NCBI RefSeq assembly: GCF_026343125.1
Contig: NZ_JAPEMB010000001.1
Span: 62,001 to 126,000, forward strand
Direction of reading: 5' to 3'
Origin: Streptomyces sp. NBC_00094
Lineage (GTDB): Bacteria > Actinomycetota > Actinomycetes > Streptomycetales > Streptomycetaceae
Length of the DNA: 64,000 nt
Position 1 is the first letter of the stretch, and every line of letters starts with the position of its first letter. This document shows, in pieces, positions 17,242 through 26,028 of the stretch. The notes beneath the pieces were generated by a model, which was not told where the DNA came from, made no database searches, and saw only the letters and a list, made by a program, of their open reading frames with translations. The position numbers and the translations under genes are program-made.

Positions 17242-17337
17242 TCAGTCCCAGATCGGGTCGCCGGCCGCACCCCACCCGGGATCATCCAGGCCCCAGCCGA
17301 TGTCGCTCGGTCCGGTACCCCAGCCGGTGTCGCTCAT
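17242..17337 (-). CDS. 31-residue Gly-Trp repeat peptide
   Basis: A very short gene with an excellent ribosome-binding site (GGAGGGG, six bases before ATG 17337). It reads MSDTGWGTGPSDIGWG followed by LDDPGWGAAGDPIWD. Three GWG units recur at 8- to 10-residue spacing among acidic turns. There is no Lys or Arg, so the net charge is strongly negative. It has its own terminator (17173-17221). No Cys or tailoring enzyme is adjacent, so a modified-peptide role is speculative; it could equally be a small regulatory or structural peptide. The organised repeat and signals argue that it is translated. Confidence 0.55.
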   Translation of the reverse strand: MSDTGWGTGPSDIGWGLDDPGWGAAGDPIWD

Positions 17338-17501
17338 GAAGATCCCCTCCGTGGCCCGCGGGTATGCGGCGCATCCTGGTGCGGTGACGCTGCCTCCTGA
17401 CCAGGGGAAACGGCAGGGGGTCCGGGAACTGTCCGGGCGATCACCTCGCGATGCGGCATGCCAAGTACTCCTGTCATACGTGCTCGGTAGGGTTCGCCGG
17501 C

Positions 17502-17936
17502 ATGGGAGCGAGCAGATGGTCGTACTTCACGCCTTTCCAGCAGAGTGAACAAGTCGCTCTGAACGATCTTCGCGAGGCGGTCTTCGCCCGCGATGCCGAG
17601 TACTACCGGGAAGCGGGCGTTGAGACGCTGGCAGTACTGATGGCGAGCGGTTGGCTGGAGGAGGAACCAGCGCATTCGGTGCTTGACGTCGAACGCGTGG
17701 TCCGCTGCGAGGAGGACACGGAGGAGCCCGGCGACGTAAGGGTGGTCGAAGCGGCGGAAGCAGTCGAACTGTTCGGGACGGCGCAGCCCGTGCGGGAGGT
17801 TGTCGAGCAGGCCCTGAAACGGGCCGGTGACGGATGGTTTCCGCCGCTCGATCGTGGCTCCGGCTGCTGCACGATCGTCTACGGCGCCGAGGGCCGCCCG
17901 ACAGAGCTGTGTTTCTGGGGCTTCACCGGCGACTGA
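17502..17936 (+). CDS. Protein of unknown function (144 aa)
   Basis: A 144-residue soluble acidic protein starting MGASRWSYFTPFQQSEQVAL. The pattern RWSYFTPFQ..ALNDLREAVFARDAEYY recurs, from memory, in a family of uncharacterised Streptomyces proteins. It is helical through the middle (VREVVEQALKRAGDGW) and ends with a strand pair CCTIVYGAEGRPTELCFWGFTGD. The start at ATG 17502 fits the conserved MG.SRWSYFTP opening; an earlier in-frame start would add a Cys-rich shadow. No operon partner is visible. Confidence 0.6.
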   Translation: MGASRWSYFTPFQQSEQVALNDLREAVFARDAEYYREAGVETLAVLMASGWLEEEPAHSVLDVERVVRCEEDTEEPGDVRVVEAAEAVELFGTAQPVREVVEQALKRAGDGWFPPLDRGSGCCTIVYGAEGRPTELCFWGFTGD

Positions 17937-17989
17937 TCCGTGCTCCATGGCCAGACATACCCGCTAGCACGGCTGGTGAGCCCTCACGA

Positions 17990-18095
17990 ATGGTGGAGTC
18001 CACCGAGATGTCCCCGTCGATCTCGCCAGCCGCGTCGGCCTCGGCCTGGACCTGCTGGAGCAGGCGTTGCCAGGTTCCGTCGGCCGGACAACTCC
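17990..18095 (-). pseudogene. IS5-type transposase fragment
   Basis: A 35-codon minus-strand piece reads TWQRLLQQVQAEADAAGEID then GDISVDSTI, the block just before and including the first catalytic Asp of IS5-group transposases (usual ISVDST.VRAHQH). Both ends are lost. Confidence 0.6.
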
Positions 18096-18298
18096 TAGGC
18101 GGCCGGGGCTGCCAGTGAATTCGCGGGGTGGGTGCCGTACCTGATGGTGGCCTCTGAGTGAGGGGCCGGGGGCGAGAAGGGCTGAACGAGCGGCCACCTT
18201 GCGCGGCTTCACTCTCTGTGCACAAGATACCCCTATCATGTGACACTGAGTGAGGATTTGTTCGGTGTTCGTGCCCGCCGCCAGGGAGTCGCATAGTC

Positions 18299-19177
18299 AT
18301 GCCCATGTTGCTGATCAAGGGTTCGTACCACCTCATCGGAAGCCGGTCGGACGGGGACACCGTCCACTTCAAGCCGGACAAGAAGGAGGAGTGGAACCTC
18401 GTCCCCGGCCCCCACAAGGTCGAGCACAACGGGTCCGGCAAGGCCAAGCTGCGGCTGGACGCCATCGACACGCTGGAAACCCACTACTCACGCAACGGCA
18501 ACCCTGAGGTCCATCAGCCGTGGCTCCACGGCCGAGCGGCCCGGAACGAGCTGACGAACTGGCTCGGCTTCACCACCGTAGAGCGCACTGAGGACGAGAC
18601 CGTCACCGCGGCCACTCCCACGACCCGACCCGGCTGGATCCTCACCCGCGGCGCGGCCCGCGACAAGCGTTGCATCGCCCTTGTCGGCAAGGGCACACCC
18701 CCGGGCACGAGCGGCACACAGATCCACGTCGACGCGGCCCTGCTGCGCACCACGTTCAATCACCACGTGCTCGCGGAGGGCCTGGCCTACCCGACGTACT
18801 ACACGAACCTCTTCCCCGACCTGCGCGACGAGTTGACCGCCGCGGTACTCCAGGCACAGGAGGCCGTACCCAAGAAGGGCCTGTGGAAGGACGACGACAC
18901 GCTGGACGGCGCGACCGTCATCGGCATCGACTCCCTCCAGGACGACGCCGTGATCCTGCCCAAGCTGTTCCGGCGGCTGGTGGACTACCTGTACCTCGGC
19001 GACCCCGACGCCCCAGACCTGTCCGGCTTCCCGGCCTTCCTCGACCAGGCCGCGGACGAGTTCTGGATCATCTCCACCAGCCACCACACGACAGGCCTCG
19101 ACGAAGTCGTCGACGTCATCGACAGCAAGGTGCGGATGACCCATCCGCCCGAGGACCTCGTATTCGTCGAGAACTGA
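18299..19177 (+). CDS. SNase (thermonuclease)-like protein, cytosolic
   Basis: A 292-residue protein without a signal peptide. The N-terminal 200 residues follow the staphylococcal-nuclease fold: SDGDTVHFKPD (GDGDT-like), KAKLRLDAIDTLETHY (RLRLIGIDAPE-like), GRAARNELTNWLGF, VDAALLRTTFNHHVLAEGLA and LQAQEAVPKKGLWKDD. The C-terminal 90 residues (LPKLFRRLVDYLYLGD to DEFWIISTSHHTTG) are extra. Several nuclease active-site Arg positions are not obvious, so catalysis is uncertain. It is the first gene of a rightward set with a dehydrogenase small subunit (14 bases downstream), a GMC oxidoreductase and a histidine phosphatase. Confidence 0.75.
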   Translation: MPMLLIKGSYHLIGSRSDGDTVHFKPDKKEEWNLVPGPHKVEHNGSGKAKLRLDAIDTLETHYSRNGNPEVHQPWLHGRAARNELTNWLGFTTVERTEDETVTAATPTTRPGWILTRGAARDKRCIALVGKGTPPGTSGTQIHVDAALLRTTFNHHVLAEGLAYPTYYTNLFPDLRDELTAAVLQAQEAVPKKGLWKDDDTLDGATVIGIDSLQDDAVILPKLFRRLVDYLYLGDPDAPDLSGFPAFLDQAADEFWIISTSHHTTGLDEVVDVIDSKVRMTHPPEDLVFVEN

Positions 19178-19191
19178 ACGAGGAGCGCGCC

Positions 19192-19590
19192 ATGACCCAC
19201 GCCGCGGACTTCCGCGCCCTGTCCGAACTCCTGACCGGCGAAACGCCACTGGACCAGGCCACCGCGGACGCACATCGCACCCGCCTCGAAGCCCATTACC
19301 CGGCCTCGCTCACCCGCCTGGTCGACACCTACCGCACCACCTCAGGTCAGCCCGACCCAGGGGCTGCGCTGTTCGCCGCCGTGAACGCCGATCCCGAACT
19401 CGCCCGCATCGCCCGCGAGACGCTCGCGATCTGGTACACCGCCCAGTTCGCCCGGCCCGACAACACCCAGGCAGGGCCCGACACCCCCGCCCGCTACCGC
19501 GGCGCCCTGGTGTGGCAGGCGATCAGCGCACACCCGCTCTCCGCGGCACCGACGCCCGGCGGATACGGCTACTGGGCCCAGCACCCCTAA
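19192..19590 (+). CDS. Sorbitol dehydrogenase-type small subunit
   Basis: A 132-residue protein with the pattern of the small subunit of FAD-dependent sugar/alcohol dehydrogenases (FAD-SLDH family). It is helical, with the C-terminal signature GALVWQAISAHPLSAAPTPG followed by GYGYWAQHP. A GAGGAG site precedes ATG 19192, and the stop lies 15 bases before the GMC oxidoreductase start, so the two are very probably subunits of one enzyme. Many relatives carry a Tat signal; this one does not, implying a cytoplasmic complex. Confidence 0.78.
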   Translation: MTHAADFRALSELLTGETPLDQATADAHRTRLEAHYPASLTRLVDTYRTTSGQPDPGAALFAAVNADPELARIARETLAIWYTAQFARPDNTQAGPDTPARYRGALVWQAISAHPLSAAPTPGGYGYWAQHP

Positions 19591-19604
19591 GACGAGGACA
19601 CCCC

Positions 19605-21302
19605 ATGGACACTGCCTACGACGTCGTCATCGTCGGTGCCGGCGTGGCAGGCGCCCTCTGCGCCTGCCGGATCAAGGAAGCCAAGCCCCAGGCCCGCGTC
19701 CTGCTCATCGACGCCGGCGACAACGGGATCGACGACGATCAACGGGCCGCGTTCGTCGACGCCTACCAGGTCTCCGCCGCGAAGAACGTTCCCTCTCCGT
19801 ACGCGGCTCTGCCCAACAACAAGGACGGCTACGCCCCCTCCTCCGACGGGGTCGGCGACCCGGTCGCCATGAACCGCTACTACGTGGAGAACGGCCCCGA
19901 CCTGTTCAAGAGCGGCTTCCAGCGCATGGTCGGGGGCAGCACCTGGGCCTGGCGCGGCAACAGCCCCCGCTTCCTGCCCAGCGACTTCGCGATGAAGACC
20001 CGCTTCGGCGTCGCCGTCGACTGGCCGCTGACCTACAACGATCTCGAACCCTTCTACGCGCAGGCCGAGAACGAACTCGGGGTCTCCGGCAACCGCGACG
20101 AATGGGCAGCCCTCACTCCGCGCAGCACCGACTTCCCCATGCCCGGCATCGTCGCCAGCTACGGAGACGAGCTCATGCGGGCCGCCCTCGCCACCATCGA
20201 CCCGATCGACGAGATCCCCGTCACGGTGGTCACCACCCCGCAGGCACGCAACTCCCAGACCTATCAGGGCCGCAGTGCCTGCCAGGGGAACTCCAGCTGC
20301 ATCCCGGTGTGCCCCTCGGGTGCCAAGTACGACGCCTCCATCCATGTCCGCAAGGCACGCGATGAACTCGACGTAGAGGTACGGACCGGCTGCACCGTCA
20401 CCCGCCTCATCCCGCGCCCAGGCACCGCCTCGCCGACCGTGGCCTTCCGCGACTGGACCACCACCGACCGGGCCGAGCAGCAGGTCAACGGCACCCATGT
20501 AGTCCTGGCCCTCAACGCCATCGAGACCCCGAAGCTGTGGTTGATCTCCGGCCTGGACAACCGCAGCGACCAGGTGGGCCGCAACCTCATGGACCACCTC
20601 GCCGAAGAGGTCGTCGGCCTGTTCGGGCAGCCCGTCTTCCCCTTCCGCGGGCCCCAGTCCACCCTCAGCATCGAGACCTTCCGCGACGGCGACTGGCGCC
20701 GCACCACCGGTGCCTTCCGCATGACGATCGGCAACGACGGCTGGGGGCGCTTCGAATCACCCGCCGCCGCCCTGGACAAGCTGATGTGGGACCCCGTCGG
20801 CAAGACGCTCAAGCACTACGGCGACGACCTCAAGGACAAGCTCGCCGAGCGCGTCACCCGCATGGCGCGCATCGGCTACTCCACCGAACAGCTCCCCGAC
20901 TCCGCCAACCGCGTCACCCTCTCCGACCAGCGCGACGGCCTCGACGTGCCCCGCCCCAAGATCGCCTTCAAGATCGACGATTACTCCAAGCGGGCCCTCG
21001 CCTACGGGCACTCGGTCGCCCGCCGCCTCTGGCAGCACCTGGAGGACACCGCCGGCGCGGAAGAGATCGAACCACTTCAGCCCACCCTGAAGTACAACGG
21101 AGCCGGACACCCCATGGGCACCACCCGCATGGGCACCGACCGAGCCACCTCCGTCGTCGACGCCGACGGCCGCTCCCACGCCCACCCCGGCCTCTGGGTC
21201 GTCGGCAACTCCGTCTTCCCCACCGGCAGTACCGCCAACCCCACCCTCACGCTCGCCGCTCTTACCCTCCGCACGGCGGACAAACTCGCCGCAAGCCTTT
21301 GA
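19605..21302 (+). CDS. GMC-family FAD oxidoreductase
   Basis: A 565-residue flavoenzyme. The N-terminal Rossmann motif is DVVIVGAGVAGALCACRI, and the GMC substrate region includes MVGGSTWAWRGNSPRFLPSD. A Cys-rich loop CQGNSSCIPVCPSGAKYDAS is typical of sorbitol/gluconate-type members. The C-terminal active-site part reads YNGAGHPMGTTRMG, followed by GNSVFPTGSTANPTLTLAAL. It should oxidise an alcohol or sugar substrate and pass electrons to an acceptor. It pairs with the small subunit upstream. No cytochrome subunit is present, so the acceptor is unknown. Confidence 0.9.
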   Translation: MDTAYDVVIVGAGVAGALCACRIKEAKPQARVLLIDAGDNGIDDDQRAAFVDAYQVSAAKNVPSPYAALPNNKDGYAPSSDGVGDPVAMNRYYVENGPDLFKSGFQRMVGGSTWAWRGNSPRFLPSDFAMKTRFGVAVDWPLTYNDLEPFYAQAENELGVSGNRDEWAALTPRSTDFPMPGIVASYGDELMRAALATIDPIDEIPVTVVTTPQARNSQTYQGRSACQGNSSCIPVCPSGAKYDASIHVRKARDELDVEVRTGCTVTRLIPRPGTASPTVAFRDWTTTDRAEQQVNGTHVVLALNAIETPKLWLISGLDNRSDQVGRNLMDHLAEEVVGLFGQPVFPFRGPQSTLSIETFRDGDWRRTTGAFRMTIGNDGWGRFESPAAALDKLMWDPVGKTLKHYGDDLKDKLAERVTRMARIGYSTEQLPDSANRVTLSDQRDGLDVPRPKIAFKIDDYSKRALAYGHSVARRLWQHLEDTAGAEEIEPLQPTLKYNGAGHPMGTTRMGTDRATSVVDADGRSHAHPGLWVVGNSVFPTGSTANPTLTLAALTLRTADKLAASL

Positions 21303-21315
21303 CAGCACATCGATC

Positions 21316-21969
21316 ATGACCGTCACCACGCGTCTGGCCATCGCCCGCCACGGACAAGCCCGGTGCAACGTCGAAGGCCGCGTCGGCGGACCGAAGACCT
21401 GCACCGGACTCACCGACCTCGGGCGGCACCAGACCGAACGCCTGGCTGCCCGGATCGCCGCTGCGCAGAGCACCGATGACCGCATCGATGCCGTCTACGC
21501 GGGGCCCCGCCGACGCCTCCAGGAGAGCGGTCGGATCCTCTCGGCCGCCCTGAGCCTCCCCCTCCTGACCGATCCGGGCCTCGACGGCCCCCGGCACGGC
21601 CAAGCGGACGGCATGCTCTGGCGCGAGGTCGAAGCAGCTTTCCAGGGAGCCCCGCAGACCCACCCGGACCGCCCGTACGCGCCTGGCGCCGAACCCTGGA
21701 ACAGCTATCTGGCCCGAGCCACCCGCCACCTCACGGGTCTCCTCGAACGCCACGACGGTCAGCACATCCTGCTGGCCGCACACGGCGAAACCCTCTATGC
21801 GGCCTGCCATCTCCTTCTCGGCATCCCGGTCAGCCAGAGCCCGGCGATCGGCTTCGGTACCTCCCACGCAGGCCTCACCCGCTTCGAACGACGCCAGGAC
21901 GGCTACCACAACACCCGCTGGATTCTCGCCGCCCTCAACGTCACCGCGCACCTGAACGAGCCCGCCTGA
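21316..21969 (+). CDS. Histidine phosphatase (phosphoglycerate mutase-like) family
   Basis: A 217-residue histidine phosphatase. The catalytic RHG motif appears as LAIARHGQARCN near residue 12, the second Arg in VYAGPRRRLQESGRI, and the second catalytic His in LLAAHGETLYAACHLL. This branch dephosphorylates small molecules or proteins; the substrate is unknown. It follows the GMC gene by 13 bases, so it is probably the last gene of that transcript. Confidence 0.88.
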   Translation: MTVTTRLAIARHGQARCNVEGRVGGPKTCTGLTDLGRHQTERLAARIAAAQSTDDRIDAVYAGPRRRLQESGRILSAALSLPLLTDPGLDGPRHGQADGMLWREVEAAFQGAPQTHPDRPYAPGAEPWNSYLARATRHLTGLLERHDGQHILLAAHGETLYAACHLLLGIPVSQSPAIGFGTSHAGLTRFERRQDGYHNTRWILAALNVTAHLNEPA

Positions 21970-22356
21970 CGCAGCGCCTGTACGTTCGGGTACGGGCCGT
22001 TGAGCGAGGCTCTCAGATGCCCTTGGCGCTGGCGAGGGCATCGCCGAGCTCTTCGTGACTCGCCGGACAGGCTGCGCATGCCGGCTTTCGTTGCGCGTAG
22101 GACCTGATCACCCCTACCGGGCAGGCCGCGGCGTGGGCAGTTCCAGCAGAACCGGCCCGCCGACTGCCGCGGAGTCGATCCGGCCGATCTTGGACTCAGC
22201 GCCGGCGAGGCCGCCCCGGAGCCTCTCGTGCCCGAGGTCGAAGTGAGCCCAAGGCTTGACACAAAGGGGAGCCATGAGCGGATGCCGATGACCGCTACCG
22301 ACGCAGCCGGCCGAGTCGGCTGCGGATCAACCTCCGCCACGGCGGAGTGCGCGTCA
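21970..22356. other. Convergent intergenic stretch
   Basis: Nearly 390 bases between the phosphatase gene and the leftward CHAT gene. A minus-strand tail reading ASHEELGDALASAKGI ends at TGA near 22014 with good codon bias and could be a leftover C-terminus. No clear hairpin or complete gene is seen. Confidence 0.3.
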
Positions 22357-25300
22357 TCAGGCTCCCGCGTGGACGTGCGCGGCCCACACCGAAGGCAGGT
22401 TCGGATACTTCTTCCTGAGCTGCCTGACCGCGCGATGGACCGCCGCCGACGCGCACAACGCACCGGATCGATCCGCGATCAACTCGCCGTAGATCTGCTG
22501 ACTGAAGACTGGTGCCACGACGTCGTCGACGCGCCAGAGCGTGCCGACCACCTGGGAGAACCCCGCTATCTGAAAGGCCGCCAACGGGTGGATCGCCTCG
22601 TCGGACAGGCGCACGGTGGTGCGGGCCGTGTCGCAGGCCGACAGGAACGCGAACTCCGCGTTCCGCAGGCGCAGCCGGGAAAGGTCCAGCACCCGAAACG
22701 GAGCGCGGTCGTGGTCGTGCAGCGCGAGGTGGCTGTCCGAAGGGTTGTCCGGGTCGCTGTACCCGTGGCAGGCGAAGTGCGCCCAGCCGCTGGCCGGCAA
22801 GGCGTCGAGAACGGCGTCACGAGTCGCGTCCGCGCCGACCAGGACCGTGGCGCCGGGTACGAGAGCGGCCAGGTGGTCGGCTTCGGCCTGTGCGCCAGGC
22901 AGGTCCGGGGCGTCCGGAGTGCGCGGCATCGCGACCACCAGCAGCCGCGGCTCGTTCCGGTCGTCGCGGCGGCCCGCGCGGGCGTGGCCCAGAGCGCGGA
23001 TCGTCGGCGTCGTCGAGGAGACGACCCGGTCGAGGAGCACAGGTCCGTCGTCGCGGTGGTGGCCCGCCGCGTGCAGGGGGAGCAGGCTGAGCGACCCGAC
23101 CGGGGCCCACCAGATCCTTGGCCACGGACCATCCGCCGCCGGTTGCGCCGTCAGCCCCAGTTCGCCGAGCACAGGGCCCGCGACGGTGTCCCACAGCCAC
23201 TCGAGCGTGTCATGGATCGCCTGCTCGGCGGCCAGCCGCCCCTCCGTGAACGCGGTGTGCAGAGCGCGTACGCGGTGACTCACGGTCTCTTCGCTCAGCC
23301 GGTCCAGCGCGCGTGACCGGACCCCGTCCGGAGTGATGATCAGCGCGTCACACCGGTGCCGGCTGACGTTGACGTACACGATCGGGCCCTCGTGCGCCTG
23401 CGCGGTGAGGTCGGTGAGCAGTGGGGGCCGTAGGAACCGCTCCATCCCGGGCAGCGCGCGGATCCTGTCGGTCACCGCGTCGAGCTCGTCGGCGAGGGCC
23501 ACGCGGTCGCTCGTGGTGTCGGTTTCGAACTCCGCGGTGAGCGTCTGGAAGCGTTCGGCCAGCTCGGGCGCCCGCTCGCGCAGGTCGGAAAGATCGCCGC
23601 GGCTGTCGAGTGCCTGGGCGGCGAGCACGCAGCGTCCGGATTCGAGCAGGGTCACCGCGCTCACCTCGTCGCCGGCGGCCAGCGCGCACGCGGCCGCGTC
23701 GGCGGCGACCCCGGCGAAGCGGCCGAGCCAGTACTGGGCGTCCTCGCGGCCCAGGCGGCGCCCGGCGAGCCGGGGCAGCAGCCGGACCGCGGCGGCGTAC
23801 CCCTCGGCGGCCGCGTCGAACTGCCCGGCCTCGGCGGCCAGATCGCCCCACCGGTCCGCCGCTTCCGCCCGGCTCTCCGTCGGCGATCCGGCAGACGCCG
23901 CAGCCTCCCGGTAGCAGCCGAGCGCCTCGGTCAGCGCGTCGCCGTCGCCGAGGTGCCGGTAGCCGAGCGCCAGGACGTTGGCGACGCGGGTCAGCAAACC
24001 CGCCCGGGAATAGGCGTCCTGCTCGGGCCTCCGCGCCGCACTCCGGGCCAGGCCGATCGCCTCGGCGAGGAGTTGCGGATCCGGCGGCTCCCGTCGCGCG
24101 ACGGCGGGTGCGGCGGGGTTCGTGCACCAGTCGCCGAGCGCGGCGGCGAGGCTCGCGGTGTACCCGGGCCAGTGCGGGCTGTCCTGCGGAGTCGCGGCCA
24201 CGGACGCGCGACGCGCAGCGATCGCGTCGCGCAACGCGTTCCGGTCGCCGAACTTCTCGTACGCCATCCCCAGCACACCGCCGAGATTGGCGAGCCGCAC
24301 GGCCCGGCCCGGGTCGTCGTCCGCCGTCACATCCGCGGCCGCGCGGTGCGCGGCGATCGCCTCGTCGAGCACGCTCGCCTCGCCCGTCCTGGTGAACCAG
24401 TCGGACAGCATGGCGCCGAGGTTGGAGAGCCGCTGGGCCTGCTCGGCGACCAGGCTCGCGCCGAGGCGGACGGACTCCCGCGCACGGTCGACCGCCTCCG
24501 ACAACACCTGCAGCTCGCCGGTCACCCGGAACCGGTTGTGCAGCACGACGGCGAGGATCCCGAGCGACCGCGGGTGGTCGCCCTGCCCGGCCGTGGCCTC
24601 AGCGGCACGGCGGGCGACGTCGATCGCGTCCATGACGTGGGCCAGGTCTCCGGTCGCGTGGAACAACGCGTTCAGGTTGATGGCGAGGTTGCCCATGAAC
24701 TGGACCCGCAGCGGATGGCCCGCCGACGTGCACGCGACCGCCTCCCGCTCGACGCTGACGGCCTCCGCGAGCGCGGCGTGGTCCCCGAACTCTTCGCCCC
24801 GGGTGGCCAGCGCCGTGGCGAAGTGGTCCAGCCGCACGCCCCGACGGGGGTGTCCGGCGGGGGTCGCCGCCGCCGCCGAACGCCCGAGCTCGATCGCCCG
24901 GTCGAGCAGGGCCGAGTCCCGGGTCTGCTTGAACTCGGCGGCGTACCGGCCGCACACTTCGGCTTCGGTATCGGCGCGTTCCCAGCCACGGTTCGATTTC
25001 GGGCGCTCGCCGGTGAGCGTGGCCCAGTCTCGTTCCGTGGTCGTCAGCTCGGAGAGGTTCTGCGAGTGCCGTGGATCGGTGACCGGAGTGTGGGCCACCA
25101 GCGTCTTCCGGACCCGAAGCAACTCGGCCAGATCATCCCGCGCTCCGCGAGCCCGGTAGCGGTCGTCGAGAAGGTACGCGAGGTTCTTCAACCGGTCGAG
25201 CACGTCGGACGACCCGGCCTGCGTGAGCTCCACCGCTCGCCGCGCGGCGTCGACGGCTTCCTCCACGACGCCGGTCTCCCCTGTCTCATGGGACCAGTCG

Positions 25301-25875
25301 CGCAGGACGACGGCGAGGAAGTGCAGGCTCCTGGCGGTGGACACGTCATCGGGGGAGCATGCGACGGCGGCCCGCGCGTGCTCGGCTGCTTCCGCCAGGG
25401 CGGCGAGGTCTTCCGTCACGGTGAACGCCGTCCGCAGCGCGACAACGAGGTTACCCAGGTAGAACGCCTTCTTCGTGGACGGTTCCTCCTCGACGGCCGT
25501 CCGGCTCCAGTCCAGCGCGTCGGCCAGGGTTTCGCGGTCCTGGTTCCGCCGGAACGCGGTGTGCAGCAGCATGCCGATGTTGTTGGCGTAGCCCGCCGAA
25601 GCCTCCGGACTTCCGTACGCCAGGAGGTAGGCCTCCGTGACTGCCCGGACGGCTTCCTGCAGGAACGCGAAGTCGCCGGTCTGGTGGTAGCGGGTCTGCA
25701 GCAGGCCTCCGAGATTCGACAGGACCGAGCGGCGCTCGGCCACGTCCTCGGCGGCCAGCAGGGCATGGCCGAGGCCGATCGCCTTCTCGACCGACGCGGG
25801 GTCCGCGCTGTGCCGGGCCACGTGGAACGCCTCCCAGAACCGCTCGGCCAGGCCGTTCGCGGGCCCGCCACCCAT
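22357..25875 (-). CDS. TPR-CHAT domain caspase-like protease
   Basis: An 1172-residue protein. About the first 750 residues are tetratricopeptide-like repeats of Ala/Leu-rich helix pairs (such as LSNLGGLLQTRYHQTGDFAF, LSNLGAMLSDWFTRTGEASV). The C-terminal 350 residues form a CHAT caspase-like domain: YVNVSRHRCDALIITPDG, the catalytic His in WAHFACHGYSDPDN, and the catalytic Cys in AFLSACDTARTTV, ending with a conserved GFSQVVGTLWRVDD block. CHAT proteases with TPR sensors serve in several bacterial conflict systems, where binding of a trigger unleashes proteolysis. The ATG lies three bases after the stop of the 49-residue gene, so it is translated from the same operon as the DUF6338-like protein. 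Confidence 0.92.
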   Translation of the reverse strand: MGGGPANGLAERFWEAFHVARHSADPASVEKAIGLGHALLAAEDVAERRSVLSNLGGLLQTRYHQTGDFAFLQEAVRAVTEAYLLAYGSPEASAGYANNIGMLLHTAFRRNQDRETLADALDWSRTAVEEEPSTKKAFYLGNLVVALRTAFTVTEDLAALAEAAEHARAAVACSPDDVSTARSLHFLAVVLRDWSHETGETGVVEEAVDAARRAVELTQAGSSDVLDRLKNLAYLLDDRYRARGARDDLAELLRVRKTLVAHTPVTDPRHSQNLSELTTTERDWATLTGERPKSNRGWERADTEAEVCGRYAAEFKQTRDSALLDRAIELGRSAAAATPAGHPRRGVRLDHFATALATRGEEFGDHAALAEAVSVEREAVACTSAGHPLRVQFMGNLAINLNALFHATGDLAHVMDAIDVARRAAEATAGQGDHPRSLGILAVVLHNRFRVTGELQVLSEAVDRARESVRLGASLVAEQAQRLSNLGAMLSDWFTRTGEASVLDEAIAAHRAAADVTADDDPGRAVRLANLGGVLGMAYEKFGDRNALRDAIAARRASVAATPQDSPHWPGYTASLAAALGDWCTNPAAPAVARREPPDPQLLAEAIGLARSAARRPEQDAYSRAGLLTRVANVLALGYRHLGDGDALTEALGCYREAAASAGSPTESRAEAADRWGDLAAEAGQFDAAAEGYAAAVRLLPRLAGRRLGREDAQYWLGRFAGVAADAAACALAAGDEVSAVTLLESGRCVLAAQALDSRGDLSDLRERAPELAERFQTLTAEFETDTTSDRVALADELDAVTDRIRALPGMERFLRPPLLTDLTAQAHEGPIVYVNVSRHRCDALIITPDGVRSRALDRLSEETVSHRVRALHTAFTEGRLAAEQAIHDTLEWLWDTVAGPVLGELGLTAQPAADGPWPRIWWAPVGSLSLLPLHAAGHHRDDGPVLLDRVVSSTTPTIRALGHARAGRRDDRNEPRLLVVAMPRTPDAPDLPGAQAEADHLAALVPGATVLVGADATRDAVLDALPASGWAHFACHGYSDPDNPSDSHLALHDHDRAPFRVLDLSRLRLRNAEFAFLSACDTARTTVRLSDEAIHPLAAFQIAGFSQVVGTLWRVDDVVAPVFSQQIYGELIADRSGALCASAAVHRAVRQLRKKYPNLPSVWAAHVHAGA

Positions 25876-25878
25876 GCG

Positions 25879-26028
25879 TCAGTCCTCGTTGCCGTTCGAG
25901 GTGCCGGCCGGGCCGTCGGGCGCCTCGTCCGGCTCGGCGACCGTGCGTTTCGGGGTGTAGCCGCGTTGTGCGGATTCCTGCAGCAGCGCCGCCTCTTCGG
26001 GCGAGAGCTCGGGTTCGTCCGCCATCAT
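25879..26028 (-). CDS. Small acidic protein linking DUF6338 and CHAT genes
   Basis: A 49-residue acidic protein (MMADEPELSPEEAALLQESA ... NGNED). One amphipathic helix near residues 8-19 is followed by a disordered acidic tail. The ATG overlaps the upstream stop (ATGA) and has a GGGGGAGGAG site; its stop lies three bases before the CHAT start. It may be a substrate or regulator of the protease: short proteins next to CHAT genes have been seen as cleavage targets or inhibitors in other systems. That role is inferred from position only. Confidence 0.7.
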   Translation of the reverse strand: MMADEPELSPEEAALLQESAQRGYTPKRTVAEPDEAPDGPAGTSNGNED

